This document shows positions 32,111-42,445 of a DNA stretch of 64,000 nucleotides, one piece after another; the first letter of the stretch is position 1; each line of letters begins with the position of its first letter. The DNA is from Saturnia japonica. Taxonomy: Eukaryota > Arthropoda > Insecta > Lepidoptera > Saturniidae. The position numbers and the translations under genes are program-made. The notes below the pieces were generated by a model that had not been told where the DNA came from, made no database searches, and saw only the letters and a program-made list of their open reading frames with translations. The stretch is taken from contig CM065325.1 in NCBI GenBank assembly GCA_033032175.1, forward strand, positions 152,930 to 216,929, written 5' to 3'.

Positions 32111-34771
32111 CTATTTCATCTTGTAATTACCCCAGGCTAATGTATCTACATTATTAGGTAAAATATATCGTTTTGTATCATTATACGATAAGCATATTTT
32201 GTTTAATTTTTGAGTAAAAATAACATATTTTAATGATTTAAATCTAAGCATACTACATAACTGAATATTTCTATTAAATAAACATGACTTATAAATTTCC
32301 ATAGTCATATTTTTTGTTACAGATTTGTTAACTCCTTTTGCTTTTGTTACTAATTTATCGTCTACTTTTATTGCATACATTTTAGATCTCAGTCCTATAA
32401 ATTCTTTTACAATTTTACCGTTATTTTCATCCTTAAAAAATCCTAAACGTTTTTTATTTATCGTTGGATAACCAAATACATTATTAGAAGGATAATCAGA
32501 TGTATCGAAAAATCTATTGAGATCGGATTTTATATCCTCGTAAAAATTATCTGTAAAAATCTGATATATCAAACTATCAGTATCCGTATACAGTAATTTT
32601 ATTTTATTATTAAATTTATTAATCATATATTTGTAATGGAAATCATACATAAGAGTTTTAGAAATATCTAGGATACAAAATCCTAAATAAATGGGTTTAT
32701 TATAAATTAACTTAGTTTTTCGTGATTGTACTGCTACTAAGTTTTCTGTAAATATAGATAAGCTGTGGAATTCTGGTTTTGCTATTAAGTCTTGTGTTCC
32801 AAGAACTTTACCACGATTTTCCCAGTGAGTCAATAGTTTTACATTAACCCTTCTTTTCAATATTTTCCATAGTCTATCCAAATACTGAATTATTCATCAA
32901 TTTATAGAAATCTTTCTCAAAATCTGATGTGGATAATGTCCTCAACTTAGTATTTAAATTTATATATTTTTGTAACCAAGGACTTTGTTTAAATTTTAAT
33001 ATTCTATGAATTTTCCTTAACTTAATCCCCATGTTTAAACATTGTTTGAGATTTCTATAATGAATTTTATATTTAGTTTTATTATGGAGGTTAGGAACTA
33101 ATTTTATTTGTTTTGAATTACCGATACATATTTTTTCAGAACATAGACGTAAGTCTGAATGCAAATTGTGAAGTTCATTAGGATACTCTGAATCAACTTC
33201 CAAAATGAATCCAAAATCTGCTGTATCTGATACATAAAAATTTGTTTCTGGATTCACCCATTCAAAACCTCCTACGGGGAGAAACTGAGACATAGCCCAT
33301 CCATATAGATTATTAGCATCTAAATAAGTTATATATGAGTTGGGTTTATTTTTATCATAATCTTCCATGAATTCATTATTAGCCTTTGCGTAACGATGGC
33401 TACACTGAGATACTCCTCCTCTTATACCTACCTTTATAAATGCTATATGTTCATAGTCTTTCAATAATTCTAATTCAATTCGAGTGTATTTTAACATAGC
33501 ATCCCAAGTTAACCCTGGAGCTGTAAAGTAGTGAGCGGGATCCAAGTCATAAGTCTTAATACATAGTTTTCTAAAATTCTCAAATATGTCTGTTAAAAGC
33601 AGAACGTCAGTTTTTAGGTACAAATTCGAGTAATCTAACATATTTTTACAGTTAAAGTGATCCCAAACGTCCTTAGCATAATCATAATCATCATTAGAAA
33701 TATTAGAATCAGTCAGTGAGTTATAAAATTGTTTTTGATTAGGGAGCGATGTAAGTTTTAAACAGTCATGAGATGTCATGAATTCATAAGGATAAACACC
33801 TTTCCTTCTTAATCGTTGGAAATCTTCGTTAGAAGGAAAGTTTTTTTTTAATGAATGAAACTGTTCATCATTTAGATTTTTACTTAGTTTATCAAGGCTA
33901 CAAGATAAAAATTGAAAAGAGTCTACGAATCTTAAGGTAACTTGTTGATTATTAAGAATCATTTTTTTTTGAGAAAGAAATATATTTTTCTTTGCTTTTA
34001 GGGATAACATCAATTTCACCCTCAATAATATTCAAAGCGTGAACAATGAAGTGAGCGTCATAGTTACTTAGATTATGTAAAAAAATATTATCTCATCCTT
34101 AATGGAATTTATAAATAGCTCGGGGGTTTCAAACATCATATTAGAATTTTCATTAGTCTTACTATTAATTTTATATGTTACTATTCTTTGAACAAAAGCG
34201 GATTCAACAATAGAAACACTCGATAAAGAATTATGTAATTTCAAAACATTATTTTTATGTAAATTGCTTTTCACATTATTTGAAAAATATCGCCTGCTAA
34301 CAAGTATTTGACAAGTACTACAATTTACCTTATCATTCTTATTATCAATGAATTCGTCGTTTCTGGTTGATGAAGTAGAAGGTCCTTCATTACATCTTTT
34401 TTTTGATTTCATACTAATGTTATCTGCTTTAGTTTCAATGCGTCGTTTGAGAGTCCCTCCAATTTGGTTTGGTTGACTATAAGTAAAATAAAAAATAGTG
34501 TAAGTAAATGAAAATATAATTAAAAAAAATATAAAAGCCGAATGTTATCTGTAATTTTACACACTTACCTAAATTTTGTTTCAGCTGATGTGCATATGTT
34601 ATATGGCTCCACATCGTACAATGGATTATGCAACCCCCATTTTTCCACTTCTTCACAAATATTATAAAGCTCCACGTCATCGACATCATTATTGTAAAGT
34701 TCTTTTAAATGATCATTTATTACATTGAAGAAAGCGCTACCAATAATTTCATCGAAATTCTCCATTTTCAT
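32111..34771 (-). pseudogene. Polinton protein-primed DNA polymerase B, broken and internally deleted
   Basis: Family-B polymerase for protein-primed replication of the element. Exon 1 is 34771-34569, then an intron (34568-34477, GTAAGT to TTATAG) and exon 2 from 34476, which continues in frame into a C-x2-C/H-type segment (CSTCQILVSRRYFSNN). Beyond about 34085 the frame slips and an exonuclease region is missing. Later motifs are seen: Exo III-like YLKTDVLLLTDIF, motif A YLDANNLYGWAM, motif B KLMNNSVFG, motif C YTDTDS. A stop directly after motif B and a one-base slip a few codons later split palm from thumb (ORFs 34025-32874 and 32881-32111). The total of about 750 codons is below the 1,000-1,200 of intact relatives. 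Confidence 0.9.
34477..34568 (-). other. Spliceosomal intron in the Polinton polymerase gene
   Basis: 92 bp, 5' AG|GTAAGT and 3' TTTACTTATAG|T. Removing it joins the short first exon to the second without breaking the frame, and the splice falls inside a serine codon. Confidence 0.75.
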
Positions 34772-34939
34772 TATTTAGATTGTTAATACAACAAGTTCGT
34801 TAGAACAACTGATTTTAGTATATAAATAACACTAACTATTTATACTATGAACATATAGAAAACTATTATATTAATGTAGAAGAGATATTACAAATTAAAA
34901 AATCTTTAAATTGTTCTTATCTAATGATGATATTTATCA

Positions 34940-35508
34940 TCATGTATCATTACTATAAGTGACTTTTTTACAATCCTCTGTTTGCGCTATTTCTTTTGTT
35001 ATATTATATATTATTTCTTGAGTACTTTTATAGTTTTTATTATCTTCATTTAAATAATATTTTAATCTAACATCCGCATGCTTCCAGTACTGTGATGGAG
35101 GGACTTTTGTTAACTTTTTCATTTCATAGACTTCTATTTTTATATTGTGGGTTGCATTTTTTCCATCATCCTTGTTCGTTGTAATATATGATGTGCTTCC
35201 ATCCTTATTAAATTTTCCTATCATCGATGATATTATTTTATTCTTTTTCTTTTTTGGTTGCTCCTCAAAGAACTCCTCTACATTGTGAAATCTTTTATTT
35301 TTATTTATTGTTTCCTTTTTCATAAAAATCTTTTCTTGACTAGCATCAGTTTCACTGGAGAGAGGTAAATAATATGATTTGTATGTATTCTCTTCGTTGT
35401 TTAGAAGACTGAATGACTTCTGTAATAATACAGACTAATTCATATGTGTTCAATATTATATAGGAATATAAAATAGAAACATAATTTTAGATAATTACTC
35501 ACCTCCAT
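34940..35508 (-). CDS. Polinton ORF of unknown function with a 6-nt coding first exon
   Basis: Coding starts ATGGAG (35508-35503) directly at a GTGAGT donor; an 83-bp intron ends TATTATTACAG and exon 2 runs 35419-34940. The spliced product is about 161 residues: a serine/asparagine-rich start, a basic run (KKKKNK), then a KIEVYEMKKLTKVPPSQYWK segment and a mixed helical C-terminus. I do not recognise the family. Position as the first gene inside the right end suggests an early or regulatory role, but that is inference. Without splicing, the ATG at 35323 would give a 127-residue form. Confidence 0.6.
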
Positions 35509-35797
35509 TTTAATGTTCTATAAATTACAACTTAGTATACCACAGTAAAAACTGATGAGTTATAATAATTTCGAGTGTTTATATGCTCAACAAATATCTG
35601 ATAAGTAATGACTTCATAGTTAAACGACGTCTATTGTAAGTACTTATTGTAATGAGCTCATTACTAAACGATCTCTGATAGTTATATTTATCTTAATGTT
35701 TTCCTTCCTAAGCGATAACTAATTGAATATTATTATCTTAATGTCCTCATTCCTAACCGATATCCTAATGCACATAATTATCTATTTACGACCTCAT
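35509..35797. other. Promoter space of the Polinton gene row
   Basis: About 290 bp of AT-rich DNA between the first ATG (35508) and the inner edge of the right terminal repeat. Short repeated CGATATC/CGATAAC-like pieces around 35640-35770 follow AATG steps (for example TTACTAAACGAT and TCCTAACCGATATCC). A promoter is expected here but I cannot point to a clear TATA box. Confidence 0.35.
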
Positions 35798-36181
35798 GTA
35801 TACACCGCTAACCGATTACCTATACACATGCAAGCACCTATATATGTTATAAGTAATTTAGATCCAGATACAAAACCGGGCTCTCACTGGATAGCTATAT
35901 ACGTCGATGAAAATGGTTTCGGACATTATTTCGATTCGTATGGACGACCGCCGTCTAGATACCACAAATTATTTCTAGAAAGAAATGCAAAGAGATGGAA
36001 TTTCAATATACATACAATACAGAATGAGTTCACTTCCGTTTGCGGCGAGTACTGCTTAATGTATTTATACTATATGTTTACAGGTTGTACTATGAATGAT
36101 TTTGTTAATTTGTTTAATAGTAATACGATAGAGAATGATATAATATTGTCACATTTATTTAAGAGATATTTTTTGAGATAA
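35723..36181 (+). pseudogene. Second protease copy in the right terminal repeat (5'-replaced)
   Basis: From VYTANRLPIHMQAP onward, the 152-residue ORF is the inverted duplicate of the left protease, with His, Asp, Gln and Cys of the catalytic set all present. Only small differences are seen, such as PGSHW for PGPHW and IYVDEN for IYIDEN. The first 26 residues are unrelated AT-rich sequence (MNIIILMSSF...), so the true 5' end was not copied. It probably results from extension of the inverted repeat into the gene. Whether it is expressed is unknown. Confidence 0.85.
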
Positions 36182-37443
36182 ATAATAATATAATACAAAA
36201 ATAAAAGAGTGTTGTCATTTACTGGTGTCTTACAGTCGGTAGATTACAATGTAGCAATGTAGTATAATGTGTAACGATAGTACAATGTAGCAGTTAGGTG
36301 TTCAATGATTAATAATCTCACTAGATTGGTTAGGTTAGGTAGGTATTGTAATCATAATGCACGAGCTGAGCGAGCGGAGCGAGAGGGCCGCGGTAGAGGT
36401 CGGCGAGTGCTAGTAATAATTAAAACTCTGAACGTTGTAGAAATGTAAGATGTGATTTCAATATTTATATGCATACGAGTAGGTACTGTATTATTTATAC
36501 TGTACGATTACAGGTATTATACTATGAATGATTGTATTGATTTGTTTAATTGTAATATGATAGAGAATGATATAATATTGTCACATTTATTTAAGAGATA
36601 TTTTTTGAGATAAATAATAATATAATACAAAAATAAAAGAGTGTTGTCATTTACTGGTGTCTTACAGTCGGTAGATTACAATGTAGCAATGTAGTATAAT
36701 GTGTAACGATAGTACAATGTAGCAGTTAGGTGTTCAATGATTAATAATCTCACTAGATTGGTTAGGTTAGGTAGGTATTGTAATCATAATGCACGAGCTG
36801 AGCGAGCGGAGCGAGAGGGCCGCGGTAGAGGTCGGCGAGTGCTAGTAATAATTAAAACTCTGAACGTTGTAGAAATGTAAGATGTGATTTCAATATTTAT
36901 ATGCATACGAGTAGGTACTGTATTATTTATACTGTACGATTACAGGTATTATACTATGAATGATTGTATTGATTTGTTTAATTGTAATATGATAGAGAAT
37001 GATATAATATTGTCATATTTATTTAAGACATATTTCATAATACATATAATAAAGTAATATAATAAAATATGCAAACTGTTTATTATTAAAAAAAAACACA
37101 AGTCATTTCCTCTTTTTATTAACGATGTAACGAAGCGAGCTAGTTGTTAACTATAACACGATAGGTTAATGGGATGCTAATGAGATGTAGAATTCAAAAA
37201 GCTATCTCTGAAGCTGTAAGAGATAAATGAAAACGGATGACGCCAATCTATCGGGCATGGTTGAAAACCCCCATTTTGATACCAAACTTTTTTTTTTTAT
37301 TAGTTTGTTGCCCTACAGACACCCCATTGCCACTGTATACAAGTCGTAAGTTTGCGATTATACTGTCACATCCTCGGTAACATACACAGGTGTCTTGTTA
37401 AGCTGGTACTTAGTTGAGCTGGAAGTGTAGAAAACCCCCTACT
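35798..37443. repeat. Polinton terminal inverted repeat, right (about 1.65 kb)
   Basis: Inverse of 24934-26142 but longer: inner 283 bp within the protease copy, two 430/432-bp units (36081-36510, 36511-36942) and an outer 501 bp. The outermost bases are CCCCCTACT at 37435-37443. Confidence 0.88.
36081..36942. repeat. 430-bp tandem repeat, two units, in the right Polinton end
   Basis: Units start at 36081, 36511 and (incomplete) 36943, each with CAGGT..TACTATGAATGAT. The left end has one unit (25431-25860) plus the outer part. Each unit holds the protease tail, an AATAAAAGAGTG block and a GC-rich box. Units are nearly identical, so copy-number change was recent. Confidence 0.9.
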
Positions 37444-37449
37444 CACGGA
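37444..37449. repeat. Polinton target-site duplication, right
   Basis: CACGGA, matching 24928-24933. Confidence 0.95.
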
Positions 37450-38020
37450 AAACTGTGAGATTTGGCATGGTTAAAGTTTATATGGAAAAGGAGTGCAGAA
37501 AGCTAAAATTAATCTATAATATCTTTTACAAACATATTAAATTAAACAAATTAATACTGCGAATCTTAAACAGACCAGTGCCATTGAACTTAGACACCCC
37601 AAAATATCGACATTGTAAAGTCGCTGGTCGAATTCCGATCATTGGGCGACCGCTAGTAATAATAAATTAATGGAAAATATCAAAACATAGGAGCGTGACA
37701 GTAGTGGATATAGATTTTATAGTATAAAAATATTTTCTTAACTAACTATTATTCGGGGACGAAAAAGTTCTTCATAAGTTTTTTTTAATAAACTCCTTTA
37801 CATATATTATATTCCGACTGTTGCACATGAATAAAAAGTTAAAGTAAAATTGTAATCAAACAATAACTTTAAAAACATTTTAAATAAATCCTTTATTAGC
37901 GCCTTCCTTCCTTTATTAACGCTCCTTGAGTAGGTATCCAGTACACTAGATCCAATGAAATCCAGTTAAGTATTTGTGTTATGCATGTATGTATTGGTGA
38001 ATCGGTCGTTAATTTGAATG
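37450..38020. other. Intergenic, right flank of the Polinton
   Basis: No gene supported. The ORF from 37455 to 37670 is low-complexity and unmatched. The stretch leads into the promoter of the plus-strand TIL gene. Confidence 0.4.
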
Positions 38021-38056
38021 TATATATAGATTTATTCTATATTTAAAACTTTATTC
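38021..38056 (+). promoter_or_regulatory. Core promoter of TIL copy 2
   Basis: TATATATAG at 38021-38029 lies about 32 bases before the A of TTATTC (38051-38056), a one-base variant of the TCATTC initiator seen in TIL copy 1. The implied 5' UTR is about 44 nt. Confidence 0.6.
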
Positions 38057-38096
38057 TACATCGGTTAGCCTTTGAAGGTACACGTCTCTGTTGAAA

Positions 38097-39214
38097 ATGA
38101 AGACCGTACTTTTAATTTTGCTATTGGCTGTCGTGTCTGTTCATTCTTTTGATGACGGTATACCAGTTTGTGAGTAATTAATTTCTTTTTTTTTCAATAT
38201 TCTTTACTGTTTTAGCGGTTGAAAAATATTACTATATCTTCAGTGACGGTGTGGCGTTGAACGGCGACTTCTTAAGCCTAGAGAAAGAAACACACTTAAA
38301 GGCCGGTGACAGATTTTCAACTTGAGGATGATGAAAAAGCTCTCCCGTCTGTGTGTATTCATGTTTTCTTTCACCGAATGCTCACTTTCATTGTAGTATT
38401 CAAACCCAGACCAATCGATGCGGTGTCGAGAGAAAATGCCGTCAAACTATTAGGGCTTAAATAATTTTTATTTAATTTCGTATTATACTGGCTTGAAATA
38501 AAAAAAAAATTCTGCCAATAATGAATCATTATAATATACAATGATAATCAATGAGAGATGATAGTGTTTATGATTTTCAAGTAATAATGGCTTAGTAGTA
38601 ACGTGTGCGGACATCGCGTCCATCGACATGAGTTCGAACCCCTGAAATAAGTCTGAGCATTCGATGAAAGAAAATACTGTGACAAAACCATTACATTGGT
38701 TATTAACTAATGTCCACATGGAGGCCTAGTGAAGTTCCCATTCTACATTGGTTAACGCTAAAGAAAACAAAACATGGATGAAGTAGACAAATTTCAACGT
38801 TAAATCATATAAGTCAATTCTATATATTTTTTCGTTAGCGTTAATGAATGTAGAATTACAACTAGGCTAGGCACTTGAGTGTCAGTACCCAACCTAGGCT
38901 TAGCGTGCTACCATTTTGGTCTACATTATCACTTAACATCAGATGAGATCGTAACCGAACTCTAGATCTATAAGATTTTTTTTAATTCTCAGTCCATGTT
39001 TGTCATTGCATTATTTTTTATTCCAGTGAAATGTCCACTCGGCGAGCATTCGGTCTTCTACTGTCCCCAAAGAGCAGAACCGTCATGCGATAACCCCACA
39101 GTGCACGACCTGGTCCCTGATTATGGTCTATGCGACGACCCCGAGTGCTTCTGCGACCCGCCTACTGTTAGAAACACGAAGGCAGGTAAATGTGTGATGT
39201 TGTCCGATTGTTGA
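38097..39214 (+). CDS. TIL-type cysteine-rich secreted peptide, probable protease inhibitor (copy 2)
   Basis: Exon 1 is 38097-38169 (73 nt) and exon 2 is 39027-39214 (188 nt), GTGAGT to TTCCAG, phase 1, giving 86 residues. The signal peptide is MKTVLLILLLAVVSVHS. The mature part has eight cysteines in the same order as copy 1 (KCPLGEH, YCPQ, PSCD, GLCD, ECFC, AGKC, SDC) and the shared core CPQRAEPSCDNPTVHDLVP. Copy 1 and copy 2 are on opposite strands about 17 kb apart, with the Polinton between them. Secreted inhibitor of serine proteases by family; the exact target, and whether it acts in haemolymph, gut or silk, cannot be told. Confidence 0.88.
38170..39026 (+). other. Intron of TIL copy 2 with SINE and LINE-tail pieces
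   Basis: Contains a possible tRNA-derived SINE piece (38571-38720; ATGGCTTAGTAGTAACGTGT and the B-box-like GAGTTCGAACCCC) and a LINE 3' tail (38895-38960; GCTTAGCGTGCTACCATTTT then CACTTAACATCAGATGAGAT). Otherwise unassigned. Confidence 0.5.
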
Positions 39215-39235
39215 AAATGATATTATCATATTTAA

Positions 39236-39241
39236 AATAAA
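39236..39241 (+). promoter_or_regulatory. Poly(A) signal of TIL copy 2
   Basis: AATAAA 22 bases after the stop codon. Confidence 0.6.
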
Positions 39242-39461
39242 TTGATGTACATTTTACCTATATATGTTTTTTTCTTATTTACTCTATATTAAATTAGAAC
39301 CGCTGTTTCGTAATTTTAGGTTGTTAATTTCGTAAGTTATTATTTTTTAGCGGAAGTGAGGAACAGAGTGTAAAGTTTCTCATCCGCCATAGAAAAGGGC
39401 CAGACGGGTGCTATGTCTGGCGGGCAGCTGCCCAACGGTTGTTGTCTGGTTCTTGTATATA
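39242..39461. other. Short intergenic stretch before the gypsy element
   Basis: About 220 bp; 39390-39450 has a short GC-richer palindromic piece (GGGCAGCTGCCC). The 4-bp duplication CATA lies at 39462-39465. Confidence 0.4.
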
Positions 39462-39465
39462 CATA

Positions 39466-39839
39466 TGTAATATGTTGTTTATTGAAACAATAAATTAGGT
39501 TGTTGCTCTGTAAAGAGATATTTATTAAATTACTAAAAATTACAAATAACTTTTAATTCTACGCACAGCTTAATTCTATGTAATATTAACAATATACAGT
39601 TGTTTACAAACCTGTAAAGAGAAACAACATTAAAAGCTATTGCTTCAAATATAATTTTTACAATATTAATATAATAACCGTAATCCTTTTAATATGCTTA
39701 ATGGCGGTCAAATGTGTAAAGTCCGAGCAGTGAGTAAACACAATTTTTCTACAGATAATGTCTAAATGAACCTAGCGTAAAGTGCTGCCACCATAGATAA
39801 TACTTGAAACTTAAATGAGGCATAAAAGCTTCATTTATA
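39466..39839 (-). repeat. 3' LTR of the gypsy element
   Basis: 374 bp; differs from 49493-49866 at two positions that I can see (near 39675 and 39758). Confidence 0.9.
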
Positions 39840-39853
39840 TCTCCCACCCTCCA
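39840..39853 (-). promoter_or_regulatory. Polypurine tract of the gypsy element
   Basis: Minus strand GGAGGGTGGGAGA directly upstream of the 3' LTR, the expected primer for plus-strand DNA synthesis. Confidence 0.75.
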
Positions 39854-39864
39854 AGTTTACAAAA

Positions 39865-42445
39865 TTAATCAAGTACTGGTATAAGTTTTGTAATGTGAAA
39901 CAAGTTTGATTCTAACTTATTGTGTCCTGTACTAACTTTATATATAGAGTTAGAAATTTTTTCCAAAATTTTGTATGGTCCAATTTTTAATTCATCTAAT
40001 TTTTTTCTATTTAAACGGTTACTATTTTCTACATAAACAGAGTCTCCTACTTTTAGCTTGTATTCTTTCCTATTTTTGTCGAATCTTTGCTTATTATAAT
40101 TGTGTGAATTTATAGTCCTTTCTAAAGCTATTTTCCTATCTTGTAATAAATCTTTTTGTGTTTTATGTTCTCTTAACTCGTCTGGTAAGATATCTATAAC
40201 TTTTCCTTCCATTAAATATGTTGGAGAATATCCTGTCACAGTATGTTCAGTTTCATTATATCTTTGGGTACATTTATGTGCAATAGTTGTCCAAGCTGTT
40301 TTATCTTTATTTTCATTAATTGTACATCTTATCTTGTTTACTAATGTCTGATTTAAACGTTCATTTAAACCGTTTGAAAAAGGTGCATTTACTGCAGTGA
40401 AAATAATAGGTATGTTCTCTTTCTCCAAAAAACTTTTAAACTCTTTCGAATTTATGCCCGGGTATTGATCAGATAGGATCATTCCAACTTTATTTTCTGG
40501 AATAACTTTTTTAATGAGTTTTATAAAGTCATTTGCATTCTGTGTTTTTGATGTCATTATATAGGCATATCTGGTAAAATGGTCTACCAGAAGATGAAGA
40601 TATGTTTTTGTAGAGCGAGAGCCACCAAATCCACCGATAGTGTCCATGGAAACAATTTTAAAGGGGTAAGTAGCAGGTCCTAGATGAGACATCAATCCGT
40701 ATTTAAACTTAGTTCTAGATTTATTCTTTATACATATTTCACAGTTATCACAGATTTTTTTTATGTTATGTATTAAATTCTTTGCTGCATAGAATGGTCT
40801 GATTTTATTTTCTGTTTGTTTTACTCCAATATGGCAGTATGTACAGTGTACATATTTAATAAGTTTTTTACTAAATTCTTCAGTAAGTATAATTTTTTCT
40901 TTTTTTCCTATCTTTTTGAAATATATTTTATATCTTAATATTAGTTTATTTTTATACTGTCTTATATCCTCATTTTTCTCTTGATCATTTTGGATGTCTA
41001 TTAGTTTAATAAAATTTAAAATTTTCAATACTTCTTCTTGGTTTACATCTGATTCCAGTACTGGGTTTCTACTTAAACTGTCTGCTTCTAAATTGTCTTT
41101 CCCGGGTGAATATATAACTTCAAAATTAAATTGAGATAAATAATATGTGAGGTCTCCTAGTTCCTCATCTGTTCTTGCCTTAATATTCAATTTTTCTAGC
41201 GGTTTATGGTCAGAAAATACTTTAATTTTTTTTCCTATTAGCCAATGTTGCCAATATTTTAAAGCCTCTTTAATAGCTAAACATTCTAAATAGATAGCTT
41301 TTTTCGTTTTTGACTGTCATTTAATTTTCTAGAGAAATATGCACATGGTTTTTCTTCTCCATTTTCTTGTGGCTGTTTTAAAATAGCCCCTATACCCTGT
41401 AAACTTGCATCTGTATAAATATGTATAGGTAGATTCGGATCAAAGATTTCTAATATTGGTTTTGAACATAGTAGTTTTTTTATTGTATCAAAACAGTCTT
41501 GACATTTTTCAGTCCAAATAAATTTTTGGTCTTTTTTTAACAAATTATGTAGAGGATCTAATATTATTGATATATTTGGTATATATTTCCCATAAAAATT
41601 TATTTTACCTAAAAACTGCCTGATATTTTTTTTTGTTTTTGGGATAGGAAAATCTGTTATGGCTATTAAATTATCCTTAAGTGGTGAAATTGTATTATTG
41701 CTTATTATGTGGCCTAAGTATTTTACAGAGTCCTGTGCAAAATTACATTTAGAGAATTTCAATCTAAAACCCTCCTTTAAAATTGCCTCCAATAACAATG
41801 ATAAGTGTTTAATATGTTCAGTGAATGTCTTGGAAAATACTAAAATGTCGTCAATAAAATTTACTGTAAAATCTGATAATTTGTGTTTTCTAATAATGCT
41901 GCTAAGTATTCTTTGAAAAATTGCAGGTGAAGTTTTTAAACCAAATGGTAGGCATGTCCACTGAAAATGATTTTCTTGAGTAACAAATGCTGTTTTCTTC
42001 CTATCTTCCACCTTTAAAGGTATAGACCAAAAGGCGGAATTTATATCTAATGTTGAGAAAAATCGACAATTTCTTGTTTTCACCATCAAATCTTCTATAA
42101 GCGGAAATGGTTGTGACTGAGGAACCACTATCTTATTTAAATCACGAAAATCTATACATAATCTAGATTTTCTTCCTTCTTCTTTTTTATAAGCTAATGT
42201 TACAGGAGCTGCAAAAGGGCTATAAGATTCCTCGATTAATTTTTGTTTTAACAATTTTGAAACTTGTTGTTCTATTTCCTTTTTGTCTTCAAAATTGCAT
42301 CTGTATGGTCTCTTGCTACAATAAGTATCCACTAATAAATCTATATGTGCTTCATAGCCTTTCACTGTGCCTACATCATATTTGTCTCTTGCAAATAGTG
42401 ACCTATATTTGTCAACTAATTCATCTATTTTTAATTGTTGCTGAG
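39865..42445 (-). pseudogene. Gypsy pol, 3' part: reverse transcriptase, RNase H, integrase
   Basis: From the insertion border at 42445 the frame reads the reverse transcriptase: YSPFAAPVTLAYKKEEGRKS, LCIDFRDLNKIV, STLDINSAFWSI, LPFGLKTSPAIFQRI and the active-site NFIDDILVFSK. RNase H starts with IHIYTDASLQGIGAIL. One frameshift near 41300-41320 precedes KAIYLECLAIKEALKYW. From there the frame is open to 39865: HHCC (H-x3-H in CTYCHIGVKQTE region, CDNCEICIK), integrase Asp in SMDTIGG, Asp in LSDQYPG, Glu in LNERLNQ, and a GPYKILEKI motif close to the C-terminus. Upstream domains continue at 47784-48344 beyond the BEL insertion. Confidence 0.92.
42441..42445. repeat. BEL/Pao target-site duplication, left
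   Basis: CTGAG, repeated at 47784-47788. Confidence 0.92.

Larger units (their letters stand above)
24934..37443 (-). mobile_element. Maverick/Polinton DNA element, complete ends, decayed interior
   Basis: A 12,510-bp virus-like self-synthesising transposon. Both ends match (AGTAGGGGGTTTTCTAC inward) and the element is flanked by the 6-bp duplication CACGGA. All main genes are on the minus strand in the order, from right to left: spliced ORF of unknown function, DNA polymerase B, ATPase, basic small protein, accessory gene, integrase, minor capsid, pVI-like, major capsid, protease. This gene set defines Polintons that can encode virions. Capsid genes and polymerase carry stops, frameshifts or a deletion, so this copy cannot act alone; integrase, ATPase and protease are open. 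It is shorter than the usual 15-20 kb, in part through the polymerase deletion. Confidence 0.97.

Noticed and set aside
36360..36842. Regularly spaced repeats that might look like a CRISPR-type array
   Set aside because: There are only two to three units of 430 bp, in a eukaryotic transposon end; no short repeat/spacer pattern exists.
39996..40060. Possible chromodomain or envelope after the gypsy integrase
   Set aside because: The frame ends shortly after the GPYKILEKI motif, and the polypurine tract and LTR follow within about 25 bases of the stop. No room for either.
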